Origin: an uncultured Alistipes sp. | GTDB taxonomy: Bacteria; Bacteroidota; Bacteroidia; Bacteroidales; Rikenellaceae | DNA length: 64,000 bases | Reading direction: 5' to 3' | Assembly (NCBI GenBank): GCA_910576555.1 | Contig: CAJTIY010000007.1 | Coordinates: 1 to 64,000, forward strand | Part shown: positions 16,321-27,357 of the stretch, piece after piece | How the letters are laid out: every line of letters starts with the position of its first letter | Numbering within the stretch: position 1 is the first letter of the stretch | Notes under the pieces: model-generated | Told to the model about the DNA's origin: nothing | Databases searched by the model: none | Seen by the model: the letters and a program-made list of their open reading frames with translations, nothing else | Translations under genes and position numbers: made by a program

Positions 16321-17516
16321 TACCCCAAATCTACCTGCGCCGCGGCAAGGAGGAGTCGCTCCGCCGCCGCCATCCGTGGATCTTCTCCGGCGCCATCGAC
16401 CACATCCGCGCCGAGGAGGAGTCCGAGATCGCCGAGGGCGCACTCGTCGAAATCTACACCCATACGGGCGACTTCATCGCACAGGGCCACTACCAGATCG
16501 GTTCGATCGCCGTGCGCGTACTCTCGTTCGAGCGCGAGCCGATCGACCGCGCATGGTGGGAGCGGCGTCTCGCCGTGGCCTACGACGTGCGCCGCACGCT
16601 GGGGCTGACCGACTCCGCACACACGACCTGCTACCGCCTCGTACACGGCGAGGGCGACTCGCTGCCGGGGCTCGTGGTCGACATCTACGGCACGACGGCC
16701 GTCGTCCAGTGCCACTCGGTGGGCATGTACCGCGCCCGCATGGAGATCGCCGCGGCGATCCGCACGGTCTACGGCGAACGGATCGCGGCCATCTACGACA
16801 AGTCGTCGCAGACGGTGCCCTTCAAGGCGGGTCTCAACGCCGTCGACGGCTACCTGTGGGGCCGCGTCGGCGACCCGGCGCAGGAGGTGCTCGAAAACGG
16901 CGAACGCTTCCTCGTCAACTGGGAGAAGGGGCAGAAGACGGGCTTCTTCCTCGACCAGCGCGAGAACCGCGAGCTGGTCAAGCGCTATGCCGCGGGACGC
17001 ACCGTGCTCAACACCTTCTGCTACACGGGCGGCTTCTCGGTCTACGCCCTTTCGGGCGGCGCGAAGGAGGTGTGCTCGGTCGACTCTTCGGAGCGTGCCG
17101 TGGCGCTGGCCTCCGAGAACATGCGGCTCAACTTCGGCGACGACGCCCGCCATACGGAGATCGCGGCCGACGCCGTGGAGTACCTCAAGGAGATCGGCGA
17201 CAAGTACGACCTGATCATCCTCGACCCGCCCGCCTTCGCAAAGCACCACAAGGTGCTGGGCAACGCCATGCAGGGCTACAAGCGGCTCAACGCGCGGGCG
17301 CTGTCGCAGATCCGGCCCGGAGGCATCCTCTTCACCTTCTCCTGCTCGCAGGCCGTGTCGAAGGAGCTGTTCCGCACCACCGTGTTCTCCGCCGCCGCCA
17401 TCGCGGGCCGCAAGGTGCGGATCCTCCACCAGCTGACCCAGCCGGCCGACCACCCGATCGACATCTACCACCCCGAGGGCGAATACCTCAAGGGACTGGT
17501 GCTTTACGTCGAATAA
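16317..17516 (+). CDS. Class I rRNA methyltransferase (RlmI-like, PUA domain)
   Basis: A 399-residue protein. A PUA-like RNA-binding domain (residues about 1-75, RRHPWIFSGAID) is followed by an SAM-dependent Rossmann domain with GQKTGFFLDQRENR, VLNTFCYTGGFSVYA and the catalytic-loop LDPPAF. This arrangement matches the RlmI/YccW group of 23S rRNA cytosine-C5 methyltransferases. A conserved Cys is present in FTFSCSQAV near the end. It is cotranscribed with the exonuclease upstream (4-base overlap), consistent with RNA maturation. Confidence 0.88.
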   Translation: MIPQIYLRRGKEESLRRRHPWIFSGAIDHIRAEEESEIAEGALVEIYTHTGDFIAQGHYQIGSIAVRVLSFEREPIDRAWWERRLAVAYDVRRTLGLTDSAHTTCYRLVHGEGDSLPGLVVDIYGTTAVVQCHSVGMYRARMEIAAAIRTVYGERIAAIYDKSSQTVPFKAGLNAVDGYLWGRVGDPAQEVLENGERFLVNWEKGQKTGFFLDQRENRELVKRYAAGRTVLNTFCYTGGFSVYALSGGAKEVCSVDSSERAVALASENMRLNFGDDARHTEIAADAVEYLKEIGDKYDLIILDPPAFAKHHKVLGNAMQGYKRLNARALSQIRPGGILFTFSCSQAVSKELFRTTVFSAAAIAGRKVRILHQLTQPADHPIDIYHPEGEYLKGLVLYVE

Positions 17517-17566
17517 CGACAGCGCGCGACGCGTGTCCGTCGCGCCGACAAACGAACCCCTACCGC

Positions 17567-18406
17567 ATGAAACGTCTGTTATTCACCACCGCCGCCCTCG
17601 CGGCCATCTGGAGCGTCGCGGCACAGAGCCGCACGGAGACCTGCACGATCCAGAGCGCACTGCTCGGACGCGAGAAAACCTGCTCGGTCTACCTCCCCGA
17701 CGGCTACGGGGAGAGCGAACGCCTCTACCCCGTGCTCTACCTGCTGCACGGCGCCTCCGGGAACCACACCGACTGGCTCCGGAAGGGCAAAGCGCAGCAG
17801 ATCCTCGACGAAGCGATCGCCGAGGGACGCGCCGTGCCGATGATCGTGGTGATGCCCGACGCCTCGGGCGACGGCGAGCGCGGCATGGGGCCCCGCATGG
17901 GGTATTTCGACCAGCCCGACTGGCCCTACGAGCGGTTCTTCTTCGAGGAGCTGCTGCCCGCCGTGGAGCGTCGCTACCGCATCGCGGGCGACAAGTCCAA
18001 CCGCGCCATAGCGGGGCTCTCGATGGGCGGCGGAGGCACCGCGGTCTATGCCCAGCACCACCCCGAACTCTTCGCCGCAGCGTGCCCGATCAGTGCGCTG
18101 ATGAGCGTCGACGACGGACGCACGCGCCACGAGGAGTTCGCCGCGTCGGTCCGCGCCACCAGTCCGCTGGAGCGGCTCGAGAGGCTCTCCGACGACGAGG
18201 CCGAGGCGCTGCGCACCGTGCGCTGGCGGGTCGACTGCGGCGACGACGACTATCTGTGGGAGGGCAACATCCGTTTCTATACGCTCATGCGCAAGCGGAA
18301 CATCCCGCTCGAATTCCGTATGCGCGACGGGGGCCACACGTGGCGCTACTGGCAGACGGCGCTACCCGAAATCCTGACCTTCGTGTCGACGGGATTCGAC
18401 CGATAG
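17567..18406 (+). CDS. Secreted esterase (putative esterase/feruloyl-esterase family)
   Basis: A 279-residue exported alpha/beta hydrolase with a signal peptide MKRLLFTTAALAAIWSVAAQ. The nucleophile elbow is AGLSMGGGG, the oxyanion region YLLHGASGNHTDW and the catalytic His lies in GGHTWRYWQ. These are features of the Esterase_D/XynZ-like family, which cleaves acyl esters such as ferulate or acetate from plant glycans. It follows the methyltransferase gene by 50 bases and may share its transcript. Substrate specificity cannot be read from sequence. Confidence 0.87.
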   Translation: MKRLLFTTAALAAIWSVAAQSRTETCTIQSALLGREKTCSVYLPDGYGESERLYPVLYLLHGASGNHTDWLRKGKAQQILDEAIAEGRAVPMIVVMPDASGDGERGMGPRMGYFDQPDWPYERFFFEELLPAVERRYRIAGDKSNRAIAGLSMGGGGTAVYAQHHPELFAAACPISALMSVDDGRTRHEEFAASVRATSPLERLERLSDDEAEALRTVRWRVDCGDDDYLWEGNIRFYTLMRKRNIPLEFRMRDGGHTWRYWQTALPEILTFVSTGFDR

Positions 18407-18509
18407 AGCGACCGGCGGGCAAGCCGACCGACGGACGGCTAACGGTAAGGCGCCGCCGCAAACCGCCCTCGCGCCACCCCGATTCGCGCGGCCCCGCTTC
18501 GCGCAAACG

Positions 18510-18690
18510 GACATCGCTGCCAAGTCCAACGGCACTTTACGCAACAAACAGGCACCGCCGCCGAATCCAACGGCACCCCTTGTAACAACACGGCCATCCT
18601 CCCGCACCGAATCGCGCGGCACCGCCGCCGAATCCAACGGCACTTTTCGCATCAAAAGGCCCCGCCGCTACGAATAGCGGAGTACCTTTC
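18510..18690. repeat. Degenerate short repeats in a gene-free stretch
   Basis: Three copies of a motif centred on TCCAACGGCAC occur at about 18525, 18566 and 18634. Each is flanked by GCCGCCGAA or a relative on one side and an A/C-rich end (CGCAACAAA, GTAACAAC, CGCATCAAA) on the other. Weaker relatives appear at both edges. The surrounding gap 18407-18847 shows no credible gene. Confidence 0.55.
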
Positions 18691-18847
18691 GCAGCGAAAC
18701 GATCTCCTCGCACCGCGCCGTAGCATCCGCACACCCGGAGGACACGACCCTAAAACCTTCCCCGAACGCCCACTCCGGACACCCACTCCGGACGCGCCCG
18801 CCCCACGCCGCCGCCCTTCCGCACTCCTCCGCATCCCGCTCGCATAC

Positions 18848-18879
18848 AAAAACCCCTCCGCACATTCGGTGCGGAGGGG
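18848..18879 (-). terminator. Terminator of yidC
   Basis: An 11-bp perfect stem, CCCCTCCGCAC (18853-18863) with GTGCGGAGGGG (18869-18879), 5-nt loop, followed on the minus strand by TTTTT (18848-18852). Confidence 0.92.
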
Positions 18880-18913
18880 CATGGCATAACCCCCCGAACA
18901 GGAGGGGGCGACG

Positions 18914-20860
18914 CTACTTGCGCTTGGCACGCTGCGCCGCCTCCTGCTGACGCAGCAGCTCCTCGTAACGCTGCTGGAACTTCGACTTCTTACCGTTGGA
19001 CCTCTTGGCCGCATTGGCCGCCATGATCGCCTGAATCTTCGAGTCGTCGACCATGCGGCGGATCACGAAGGTCTGACCGATCGTCAGCAAGTTCGAAAGC
19101 AGGTAATACCAGCACAGGCCGCTCGCATAGTCGTTGAACCACAGAAGCAGCATCGCGGGCATCATGTAGACCATCATGAACTTCATGCCGGCCATCTGGG
19201 GCTGCGACGAGGCCGTCTGCTGGTAGTTGATGTAGGAGAAGGCGAAGGTCGACAGAGCCATCAGCAAGGCGAACAGCGAGACATGATCGCCGTAGAAGGG
19301 AATCGAGAAGGGCAGATCGAGGATGCTGTCGTACGACGAGAGGTCCTCGGCCCAGAGGAACGACTGCCCGCGCAGCTCGATCGACGCGGGGAAGAAGCGG
19401 AACATGGCGATCAGGATCGGCATCTGGATCAGCATCGGGATGCAGCCGCCCATCGGGTTGATGCCCGCCTTCTTGTAGAGCTCCATCGTCGCCTGCTGGC
19501 GCTTCATGGCATCCTCCTGCTTGGGATACTTCTTCGCCAGCTCGTCGACCTGCGGCTTGATCAGACGCATCTTGGCCATCGAGACGTAGCTCCTGTAGGT
19601 CAGCGGCGAGATCACGAGGCGGATCAGCACGGCGAGGATCAGGATGATGATGCCGAAGCTGCCGATGTAGTTGCGCAGGAAATCGAACACGGGGATCACG
19701 CACCAACGGTTGATCCAGCCGAAGATGCCCCATCCGAGCGGGATCAGCCGTTCGAGGTAAAGGTCGTCGTCCTTATCGCCGACGGCGACCTTCTTGAGTA
19801 CGGGATAGAGGTTCGGACCGAAGTAGAAAGCGAAGTCGTAGCCTTCGGTGCCGAGGTCGTATGGCACCGTCATGCAGGCGCGGAACGCCTTGACGAGGCC
19901 CGAGCCGGGCTGCGCCGTGTCGAACGCAAGGTCGGCATCGCCGAAGTTGCGCGGCGCGATGAGCACCGAGGAGAAGAACTGCTGCTTGAAGGCGACCCAG
20001 TTCAGCGCCCCCGTCACCGACTCCGACTTGGCGCCGTCGCTCATGCCCAGCTCCTCGATCGAGGTCTCGCCGGCGAAACGGTACGAAAGCGTCGTGTACA
20101 TGTTTTCGTTCTTGAACCCCTTTTCGTTCTGGAACGACGTATTCGACCAGTCGATGCCGAGCGTGCTCTGCGCGGCCATCGCCGTGGCCATGCCCTCCAG
20201 CCGCACGTCGAAATCCACGAGGTAGTCGCGCTCGGGCGCCTTGCCGTCGTAGATCGAATAGCGGTAGACGAGCGTCGCCCCTTCGGCCACGGGCAGGCGC
20301 ATCTCGACGATCCGCGTTCCCTCGCCGTCGGTCCGCACGGGAGCCGCCGTGAAGAGGTAGTCCATCGTATGCACCGGGACGTTGCGCGTACCGTTCTTGA
20401 GGTGGAACGACAGGTCGAAACGGGCCGTCGCCGGATCGAACAGCTCGATCGGCGCACCCTGCGCACCGCGCGGCGCATAGCGGTCGTACCCCTTGAGCGT
20501 CACGCCCGCGATGCGGCCGCCGAGCGTAGAGAAGCGCACGGTCATCACGTCGTTCTCCACCGCGAACTCCTCCGGAGCGCCTTCGCGCGCCGCAGCGAGG
20601 TACTCGCCCAGCTGGGCCGCACGACGCCGGAACTCGGTGTCGGCCTCCGCAGCCGCCTCGCCGGGACCGATCTCCGCAGGCGTCGCCGCATCGGGCTCGA
20701 CCGGCCGGGCCGCACGGGCCGCTGCGGCCAGCGAATCCTGACGGGCCTGCCATGCGGCCATCTCCGTCTGATATTTCTTCTGCTCCTTGTTGTTGACGTA
20801 AGCGAATCCGACGAAAAGAGCCGCAACGACAACGATACCGATAATCGATTTTTTATCCAT
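18914..20860 (-). CDS. yidC: Membrane protein insertase YidC
   Basis: A 648-residue inner-membrane insertase (Oxa1 superfamily) that works alone or with Sec. It has an N-terminal signal anchor (IIGIVVVAALFVGFAYV), a long periplasmic beta domain (residues about 60-350), then the conserved five-helix core with SPLTYRSYVSMAKMR, NPMGGCIPMLIQMPILIAMF and a basic C-terminal tail (KKSKFQQRYEELLRQQ) that contacts ribosomes. Length is typical of Bacteroidota YidC. It follows pyrG in the same direction after 400 bases; no promoter directly upstream is evident. Confidence 0.96.
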   Translation of the reverse strand: MDKKSIIGIVVVAALFVGFAYVNNKEQKKYQTEMAAWQARQDSLAAAARAARPVEPDAATPAEIGPGEAAAEADTEFRRRAAQLGEYLAAAREGAPEEFAVENDVMTVRFSTLGGRIAGVTLKGYDRYAPRGAQGAPIELFDPATARFDLSFHLKNGTRNVPVHTMDYLFTAAPVRTDGEGTRIVEMRLPVAEGATLVYRYSIYDGKAPERDYLVDFDVRLEGMATAMAAQSTLGIDWSNTSFQNEKGFKNENMYTTLSYRFAGETSIEELGMSDGAKSESVTGALNWVAFKQQFFSSVLIAPRNFGDADLAFDTAQPGSGLVKAFRACMTVPYDLGTEGYDFAFYFGPNLYPVLKKVAVGDKDDDLYLERLIPLGWGIFGWINRWCVIPVFDFLRNYIGSFGIIILILAVLIRLVISPLTYRSYVSMAKMRLIKPQVDELAKKYPKQEDAMKRQQATMELYKKAGINPMGGCIPMLIQMPILIAMFRFFPASIELRGQSFLWAEDLSSYDSILDLPFSIPFYGDHVSLFALLMALSTFAFSYINYQQTASSQPQMAGMKFMMVYMMPAMLLLWFNDYASGLCWYYLLSNLLTIGQTFVIRRMVDDSKIQAIMAANAAKRSNGKKSKFQQRYEELLRQQEAAQRAKRK

Positions 20861-21261
20861 ACTTGATTTCGGATCCGCACGGGACCCTCCTTTTTCCTTT
20901 GGTATTACTCACTCTTATCCGCAGAACCGACTGGGTTCCGCTCCGGGGACGCAACGTCCCGTACCGAGGGAGGGCAAAACGCTCCGCCCTGCTACCCTGC
21001 TACCCAGTCGCCCTGCCGCCCTGCCGATCGCCCGCGACGACCGCGCATCGGGCCTCGCCGGACGCTCGGGCTCCGTTCTGCCGCACAGCGCACCCCGCAG
21101 GACGCACGCACGGCGTCAGGAACGCCCGCCGCTGCCATAACATGCGAACCGGGTCCCGGTCCGCAGTGCCGCACGGCCTCTGCGCCTCCGCCCCCCCCGC
21201 AGCGGGACCCGAGCCCGGCCGCCTCCGGCCCGGCACGCGGCCCGACGAAGGTCCGAATCCG
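20861..21261. other. pyrG-yidC intergenic gap
   Basis: This is 401 G/C-rich bases with no credible ORF. A C8 run lies at 21191-21198. A 9-base inverted pair, CGGGTCCCG (21150-21158) and CGGGACCCG (21203-21211), could form a long-range hairpin without a T-run. No TAnnTTTG element for yidC is visible on the minus strand. Confidence 0.4.
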
Positions 21262-22881
<1,620 letters not shown>

Positions 22882-22965
22882 GGTATTGTTGTATCCTTTG
22901 TTATAGTTCCGTAGCACCGCTCCGGACCGAAGTCCGGACCGTAGCGCCTCCCGTCCGCCGGCGGA

Positions 22966-25014
22966 TCACTCCTCGGCGTGCGCCTGCTGCGCCTCGCGAT
23001 CGATGAGCTTGACCTTCTCGATCGTCGCGGCCATCTCCTCGCGGGCACGGTCGATCTTCGCCCGTACGTCGGCGATGAGCCCCTCGGCGTTCTTCGACTT
23101 GGCGAAGAATCCGATGTTGTTCTCCAGCAGAGCGATCTCCTGCTCGAGCTGGCGCACCTTGCCGCAGAGCCGCTCGCGCTCGGAGCGCATGCGCCGGTCG
23201 CCGGCACCCTTGAGCGCCGAGACCTTCTCACGGAAACGGTTCATCGAACGGTCGCGCTCCGAGCCGCGCAGTTCGTCGAAGAGCCGGTCGACAGCCGCCT
23301 TGTAACGCTTCTGCAGAGCCTCTTTCTTCTTGATGGGCACGAACCCGATCTCGCCCCAGCGGCGCTGAAACTCCTTGATCGTCTCGAAACCGCCCGCCTT
23401 GACATCGGCGGCGGCCATCTCGTCGAGCAGCGCGCACTTGCGGCGCAGATTCTCCTCCTGCTCGCCGTCCACCGAGGCGAAATGGGCGCTCTTGCGCTCG
23501 AAGAAGCGGTCGCACGCCGCACGGAAGCGCTTCCATACGGCATCGGCATGACGGCGCGATACGGCTCCGATCTCCTTCCAGCGGGCCTGCAGTGCAATCA
23601 GCTCGTCGGTCGTCGCCTTCCAATCCTCGCTGGCCACCAGCGCCTCGGCCGCCTCGCACAGCTCGTTCTTCAGCTGCAGGTTGTGGTCCATCTCGCTCTT
23701 CAGCCCGGCATAGAAGCGGCGCTTCGCCTCGAAGAAGCGGTCGCAGGCGGTTCGGAACCGTTCGTAGATGCGGTTATTGTCCTTCTTAGGGGCGAAACCG
23801 ATGGTCTTCCACGTCTTCTGGATCTCCAGCAGCCGGTCGCCGGCGCGGTTCCACTCCTTGCGCGTCGTGAAGGGACGCGCGGAGAGCTCCTCGGCCGCGG
23901 CGCAGAGCTCGGTCTTGAGCCCGAGGTTTTTCACCTGCTCGGCCTTCAGCGCCTCGAAGTGCTCCTGATGCTGCTTGTTGATGCGGGTCGACGCCGCCTT
24001 GAAACGCTCCCAGAGCGTCTCCTTATATTCGTGCGCCACGGGACCCGTCTCGCGCCACTCGTCGTGGAGCTTCTGCAGCTTGCGGAACGCTTCGACCACC
24101 GACGGCTCCAGCACGAGCGCCTCGGCCTGCTCGCAGAGCGCCACCTTGCGCTCGTAGTTCTTCTTCAGGTCGAGGTCGCGCAGCTCCTTGTCGATCTTCA
24201 CGAAGCCGTAGAAGTTCTCGACGTGGAGGTTGTAGGTCTCCCACAGATCCTTGACATGCTGCTGCGGCACGACCCCGGTCTCCTTCCAGCGCTGCTGCAG
24301 CTCGCGGAATTTGGCGAACGTATGGTTGAGGGTCTCCTCCGAGCCGACGAGCTCCTTGAGCTCCTCGATGATCCCCTGCTTGATCTTCAGATTGGCCTCC
24401 TTCTCGGCCTCGAGTCCCGCGATGAATTCGTCGCGCAGGCGGCGGTACTCGCGGAACAGCTCCTTGAGGCGCACCTCGGCGCCGTCGACCGCGGGAACGA
24501 AGGCCTCCTCGGCACCGCCCTCCTCGAGGAACGTGCGGCGCATGGCCTCGACCTCGGTGCGGCGCAGCCGGTAGAAGGCGATCTTCAGCGCCTCGACATC
24601 GCGACGGATCGTCTGCACGGGGCGCTCGGCGATCATCCGGGCGAACAGCTCGACGAGCTCCTCCTTCGACTTGCCCGCGAAGAGGTCCTCCGCTCCGGCC
24701 GCGGGCTCGGCGGCCTCCTCCTCGGCGGTTTCGGCACCCAGCTCCAGCCCCGCATCGCGCGCGGCGAGCGCAGCCTCCTCCTCGGCGAAATCGACCCGCT
24801 CCCCGTCCGACACGGCTGCGGCGGAAGACTCCGCGGCGAACTCCTCGCGCCCCGCTTCCACGACGGGCCCGGCCTCGGTCCCGACCGCCTCCCCCGTACG
24901 GTCCGCAACGTGTTCGTCGGATTCGAATGCCGCCCCGGAGGCAGCCTGCACATCTTCAGCCATCGGGCTGACGCGCTCCTCGGGAGCGTGAAGTGTCGGT
25001 TTTTCAGTAGCCAT
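22966..25014 (-). CDS. DUF349-repeat protein
   Basis: A 682-residue, highly charged helical protein. The first 125 residues are acidic and Ala/Glu-rich, probably unstructured. From about residue 150 come roughly five to six repeats of the DUF349 type, each with a W..(I/V)G.(V/A) core such as RWKETGVVPQ, EWRETGPVAH, TWKTIGFAPKK, RWKEIGAVSR and RWGEIGFVPIKK. The end is a coiled coil (RQLEQEIALLENNIGFFAKS). DUF349 proteins are widespread in Bacteroidota and of unknown function. Start 25014 follows promoter 25064-25071. Confidence 0.85.
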   Translation of the reverse strand: MATEKPTLHAPEERVSPMAEDVQAASGAAFESDEHVADRTGEAVGTEAGPVVEAGREEFAAESSAAAVSDGERVDFAEEEAALAARDAGLELGAETAEEEAAEPAAGAEDLFAGKSKEELVELFARMIAERPVQTIRRDVEALKIAFYRLRRTEVEAMRRTFLEEGGAEEAFVPAVDGAEVRLKELFREYRRLRDEFIAGLEAEKEANLKIKQGIIEELKELVGSEETLNHTFAKFRELQQRWKETGVVPQQHVKDLWETYNLHVENFYGFVKIDKELRDLDLKKNYERKVALCEQAEALVLEPSVVEAFRKLQKLHDEWRETGPVAHEYKETLWERFKAASTRINKQHQEHFEALKAEQVKNLGLKTELCAAAEELSARPFTTRKEWNRAGDRLLEIQKTWKTIGFAPKKDNNRIYERFRTACDRFFEAKRRFYAGLKSEMDHNLQLKNELCEAAEALVASEDWKATTDELIALQARWKEIGAVSRRHADAVWKRFRAACDRFFERKSAHFASVDGEQEENLRRKCALLDEMAAADVKAGGFETIKEFQRRWGEIGFVPIKKKEALQKRYKAAVDRLFDELRGSERDRSMNRFREKVSALKGAGDRRMRSERERLCGKVRQLEQEIALLENNIGFFAKSKNAEGLIADVRAKIDRAREEMAATIEKVKLIDREAQQAHAEE

Positions 25015-25063
25015 CGTTAGTCGTCTTATTCCGCCCCGCGAACGCGGAAGCACATAAATTTCG

Positions 25064-25071
25064 CAAATATA
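25064..25071 (-). promoter_or_regulatory. -7 element of the DUF349-pyrG genes
   Basis: Minus-strand TATATTTG matches TAnnTTTG, 49 bases upstream of the ATG at 25014. Confidence 0.65.
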
Positions 25072-25114
25072 ACCATTTTTCCCGTGCTGCCGAACGATTT
25101 CGAGGGATTTTTCG

Positions 25115-25196
25115 TATCTTTGGCTTCGCCCAAGATACTTCGCCTCAAAAAAACCCGAACGAGTTTGGTTTTGTATTCGGCTTATTCGTATCTTTG
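25115..25196 (+). repeat. Promoter-bearing palindromic repeat, single copy
   Basis: About 74 bases from 25122 to 25195 match the units at 34542-34763. They share the CCCAAGATACT left arm, an A-rich centre and the CGGCTTATTCGTATCTTT right arm. A -7 element TATCTTTG ends the copy at 25189-25196, with TTTG 21 bases upstream. Another TATCTTTG lies just before it at 25115-25122. The unit is placed to drive the response regulator gene. Confidence 0.7.
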
Positions 25197-25243
25197 ACTG
25201 CGTCCGAGACACTCCCGTCCCGGCGCGAATCGCCTCGAAGACC

Positions 25244-25921
25244 ATGAAACACCGCATCCTGTTAGTCGACGACGAAATCGACATCCTCGAATTCGTGCGC
25301 TACAACCTCGTCAGGGAGGGCTACGAAGTATTCACGGCCGAAAACGGCGCCGAAGCGCTCCGTCTGGCCGCCGAACACCGTCCCCACCTGATCCTGCTCG
25401 ACCGCATGATGCCCGTGATGGACGGCGCCGAGACCTGCCGCGCGATCCGCAACGACCCGCAGCTCAAGGATTCGATGGTGGTCTTCCTCTCGGCCCTCGG
25501 CGAAGAGGAGCAGCAGCTCACGGGCTTCGGCGCGGGCGCCGACGACTACCTCACCAAACCGATCAAGATGAAGCTGCTGGTGAGCCGCGTGCGGGCCATC
25601 CTCAACCGCATCGAAGCGACGCCGCAGCCCGAGGCCGTCCCCGCCGCGCCCGCCGGCATCACGGTCGACAGCGCCCGCCACACGGTCGTCTGCGACGGCC
25701 GCGAAATCGTCCTGCCGCGCAAGGAGTTCGCGCTGCTCGAGCTGCTCTGCGCCTCGCCCGGACGGCTGGTCACGCGCGAGGAGATCTACACCGAGATCTG
25801 GGGATCGGAGGTGGTGGTCGGCGACCGCACGATCGACGTGCACATCCGCAAACTGCGTCAGAAGATCGGCGAAGGACGCATCACGACGATCAAGGGCGTA
25901 GGTTACCGGTTCGAAGCCTGA
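25244..25921 (+). CDS. OmpR/PhoB-family response regulator, orphan
   Basis: A 225-residue regulator. The receiver domain has Asp9-Asp10, phospho-acceptor Asp53 (LLDRMMP), Ser83 and Lys105 (YLTKPI). The C-terminal winged helix is complete (RKEFALLELLCASPGRLVTR ... RTIDVHIRKLRQKIG). No histidine kinase gene is adjacent on either side, which is unusual because these regulators are normally paired. Transcription probably starts from the repeat-borne promoter at 25189. Its last 32 bases overlap the 3' end of the convergent, truncated acyltransferase. Confidence 0.93.
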   Translation: MKHRILLVDDEIDILEFVRYNLVREGYEVFTAENGAEALRLAAEHRPHLILLDRMMPVMDGAETCRAIRNDPQLKDSMVVFLSALGEEEQQLTGFGAGADDYLTKPIKMKLLVSRVRAILNRIEATPQPEAVPAAPAGITVDSARHTVVCDGREIVLPRKEFALLELLCASPGRLVTREEIYTEIWGSEVVVGDRTIDVHIRKLRQKIGEGRITTIKGVGYRFEA

Positions 25922-26660
25922 AGAAGGTCATCGCGTGCTCAAGAGCGCGCCAAAGCCGGTTCCAGCAAGCGATACGAACCCGATCGGCGAGTACCGCAAC
26001 GGTGAGCAGGGCGACGATCCCCAGATAAACGCCCAGATAGCAGCTTCGTTTCAGCGCGCACCAGCGGCCTCCGTGGAGCCGGATATACCGGCCGATGAAA
26101 TACAGACCGACGAACGACAGGACGGAATAGCCCCCTCGATAATCGGACATCGCCTTGATGAACAGCCATCCGTACGAGAACTGGAACAGATAGAAGAGGA
26201 CGAGGAAGATCGCCAGCTCCCGCTTCGTGCTCCGCGCCACGAATGCGTTCAGCACCGGGGCGAGCAGATAAAGCCCCACATAGGCCTTGACGAACCAGTT
26301 GTTTTCCATCAGCCCGAAACCGGCGGCCAGATCCCTCGCGCTGAACGGCGCGAGCCCCGAGAAGGTCAGCAGCATCCATATCCCCAGAAAGAAGAACAGA
26401 CACTGGAAGACGAGCCCCGCGAAGCTCCGCATCTTCCACGAAATCGAGAAGTAGCCGGAAATCAGCACGAACAGATCGACGCAGACGACCGTCGCGAACT
26501 CGACGAAGAGCGCCGCGGCCGATGTCCACGGGGATGTCCGGATCTCCCCCGCAGAGGGAGCTCCCAGCGAAAAGAAATCCGCATGCACGATCAGCACGAA
26601 CAACATCGCCACGATCCGCAGCAACTCCATGTTCGATTGTCTCGACGAAGATTCAGCCAT
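25890..26660 (-). pseudogene. Truncated acyltransferase-3 family membrane protein
   Basis: The 256-residue reading frame begins like a normal acyltransferase-3 protein (RQSNMELLRIVAMLFVLIVHADFF, with the catalytic-type His-Ala-Asp) and carries about seven membrane segments. Family members are usually 330-380 residues with about ten. The frame loses family character after VALLTVAVLAD (about residue 228) and then reads basic sequence into the antisense of the response regulator gene. The C-terminal membrane segments are missing, so it is probably a remnant. A frameshift near 26000 is possible as well. Such enzymes acylate surface glycans. Confidence 0.6.
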
Positions 26661-26766
26661 GATATGATCCGTTAAACGCCGGTCCCAAAATACCGATCAA
26701 TGCGCTCCTCGCCGACTTTTCCGAAAATTTGCGGCCGAATCGTACGGATCGCAATCATTTTTTGCA

Positions 26767-26774
26767 TAAATTTG
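26767..26774 (+). promoter_or_regulatory. -7 element upstream of crcB
   Basis: TAAATTTG, 32 bases before the ATG at 26807. A second weaker relative, TACTTTTA, lies near 26795. Confidence 0.5.
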
Positions 26775-26806
26775 CAAAACAACGAAATAATCGCTACTTT
26801 TAACTT

Positions 26807-27178
26807 ATGATTCGTGAGTTCATCGCCGTAGGTGCGGGAGGCGCGCTGGGCAGCATCGCCCGGTATGCGCTCGCCGGCGTGGCGCTGGGCGGCATCCATC
26901 TGCTCGGTTTTCCGCTCGGCACGCTGGCGGTCAACGCCGCGGGTTCGCTGCTGATCGGCCTGCTGACGGCGATGCTGCGCTCCGAGACGGCCGCATGGCT
27001 GCTGACGGCGGGCTTCTGCGGCGGCTTCACCACCTTTTCGACCTTTTCGCTCGACGCATTGCGTCTGCTCAAGGCGGGAAGCTACGGCCCTGCGGCGGCG
27101 TACGCCGGCTCGAGCCTCGTACTCTGCATCGCCTTCGCGGCGCTCGGCATGCGGATCGGCGGCGCGCTCGCCCGGTGA
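26807..27178 (+). CDS. crcB: Fluoride channel CrcB/Fluc
   Basis: A 123-residue protein with four hydrophobic segments, the family N-terminus GAGGALGSIARYAL and the fluoride-pore motif GFCGGFTTFSTFS. It forms dimeric fluoride-export channels in the inner membrane. It is a single-domain copy, as expected for homodimeric Fluc. No fluoride riboswitch was recognised upstream. The 180 bases after it lead to ackA. Confidence 0.95.
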   Translation: MIREFIAVGAGGALGSIARYALAGVALGGIHLLGFPLGTLAVNAAGSLLIGLLTAMLRSETAAWLLTAGFCGGFTTFSTFSLDALRLLKAGSYGPAAAYAGSSLVLCIAFAALGMRIGGALAR

Positions 27179-27357
27179 CCGGCGGGGAGGGGTTCCGGAC
27201 ATCCGGCAAGGAATTCCCGGACATCCCGGCGAACGCGGGAACGACGCCTCCGCATCGGAGGCTGCTCGCACGGAAGAACGGCCCCCGCGTCGCGGCGGAA
27301 GCCTCCGCTGCGACGGGACGTAGAAAAAAAAGACAAACACAAAACAACGAAATCGAT

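Noticed and set aside
21191..21198. C8 run between pyrG and yidC as a fourth phase-variation tract
   Set aside because: No promoter elements flank it at a suitable distance and it is outside coding sequence, so a length change has no evident effect.
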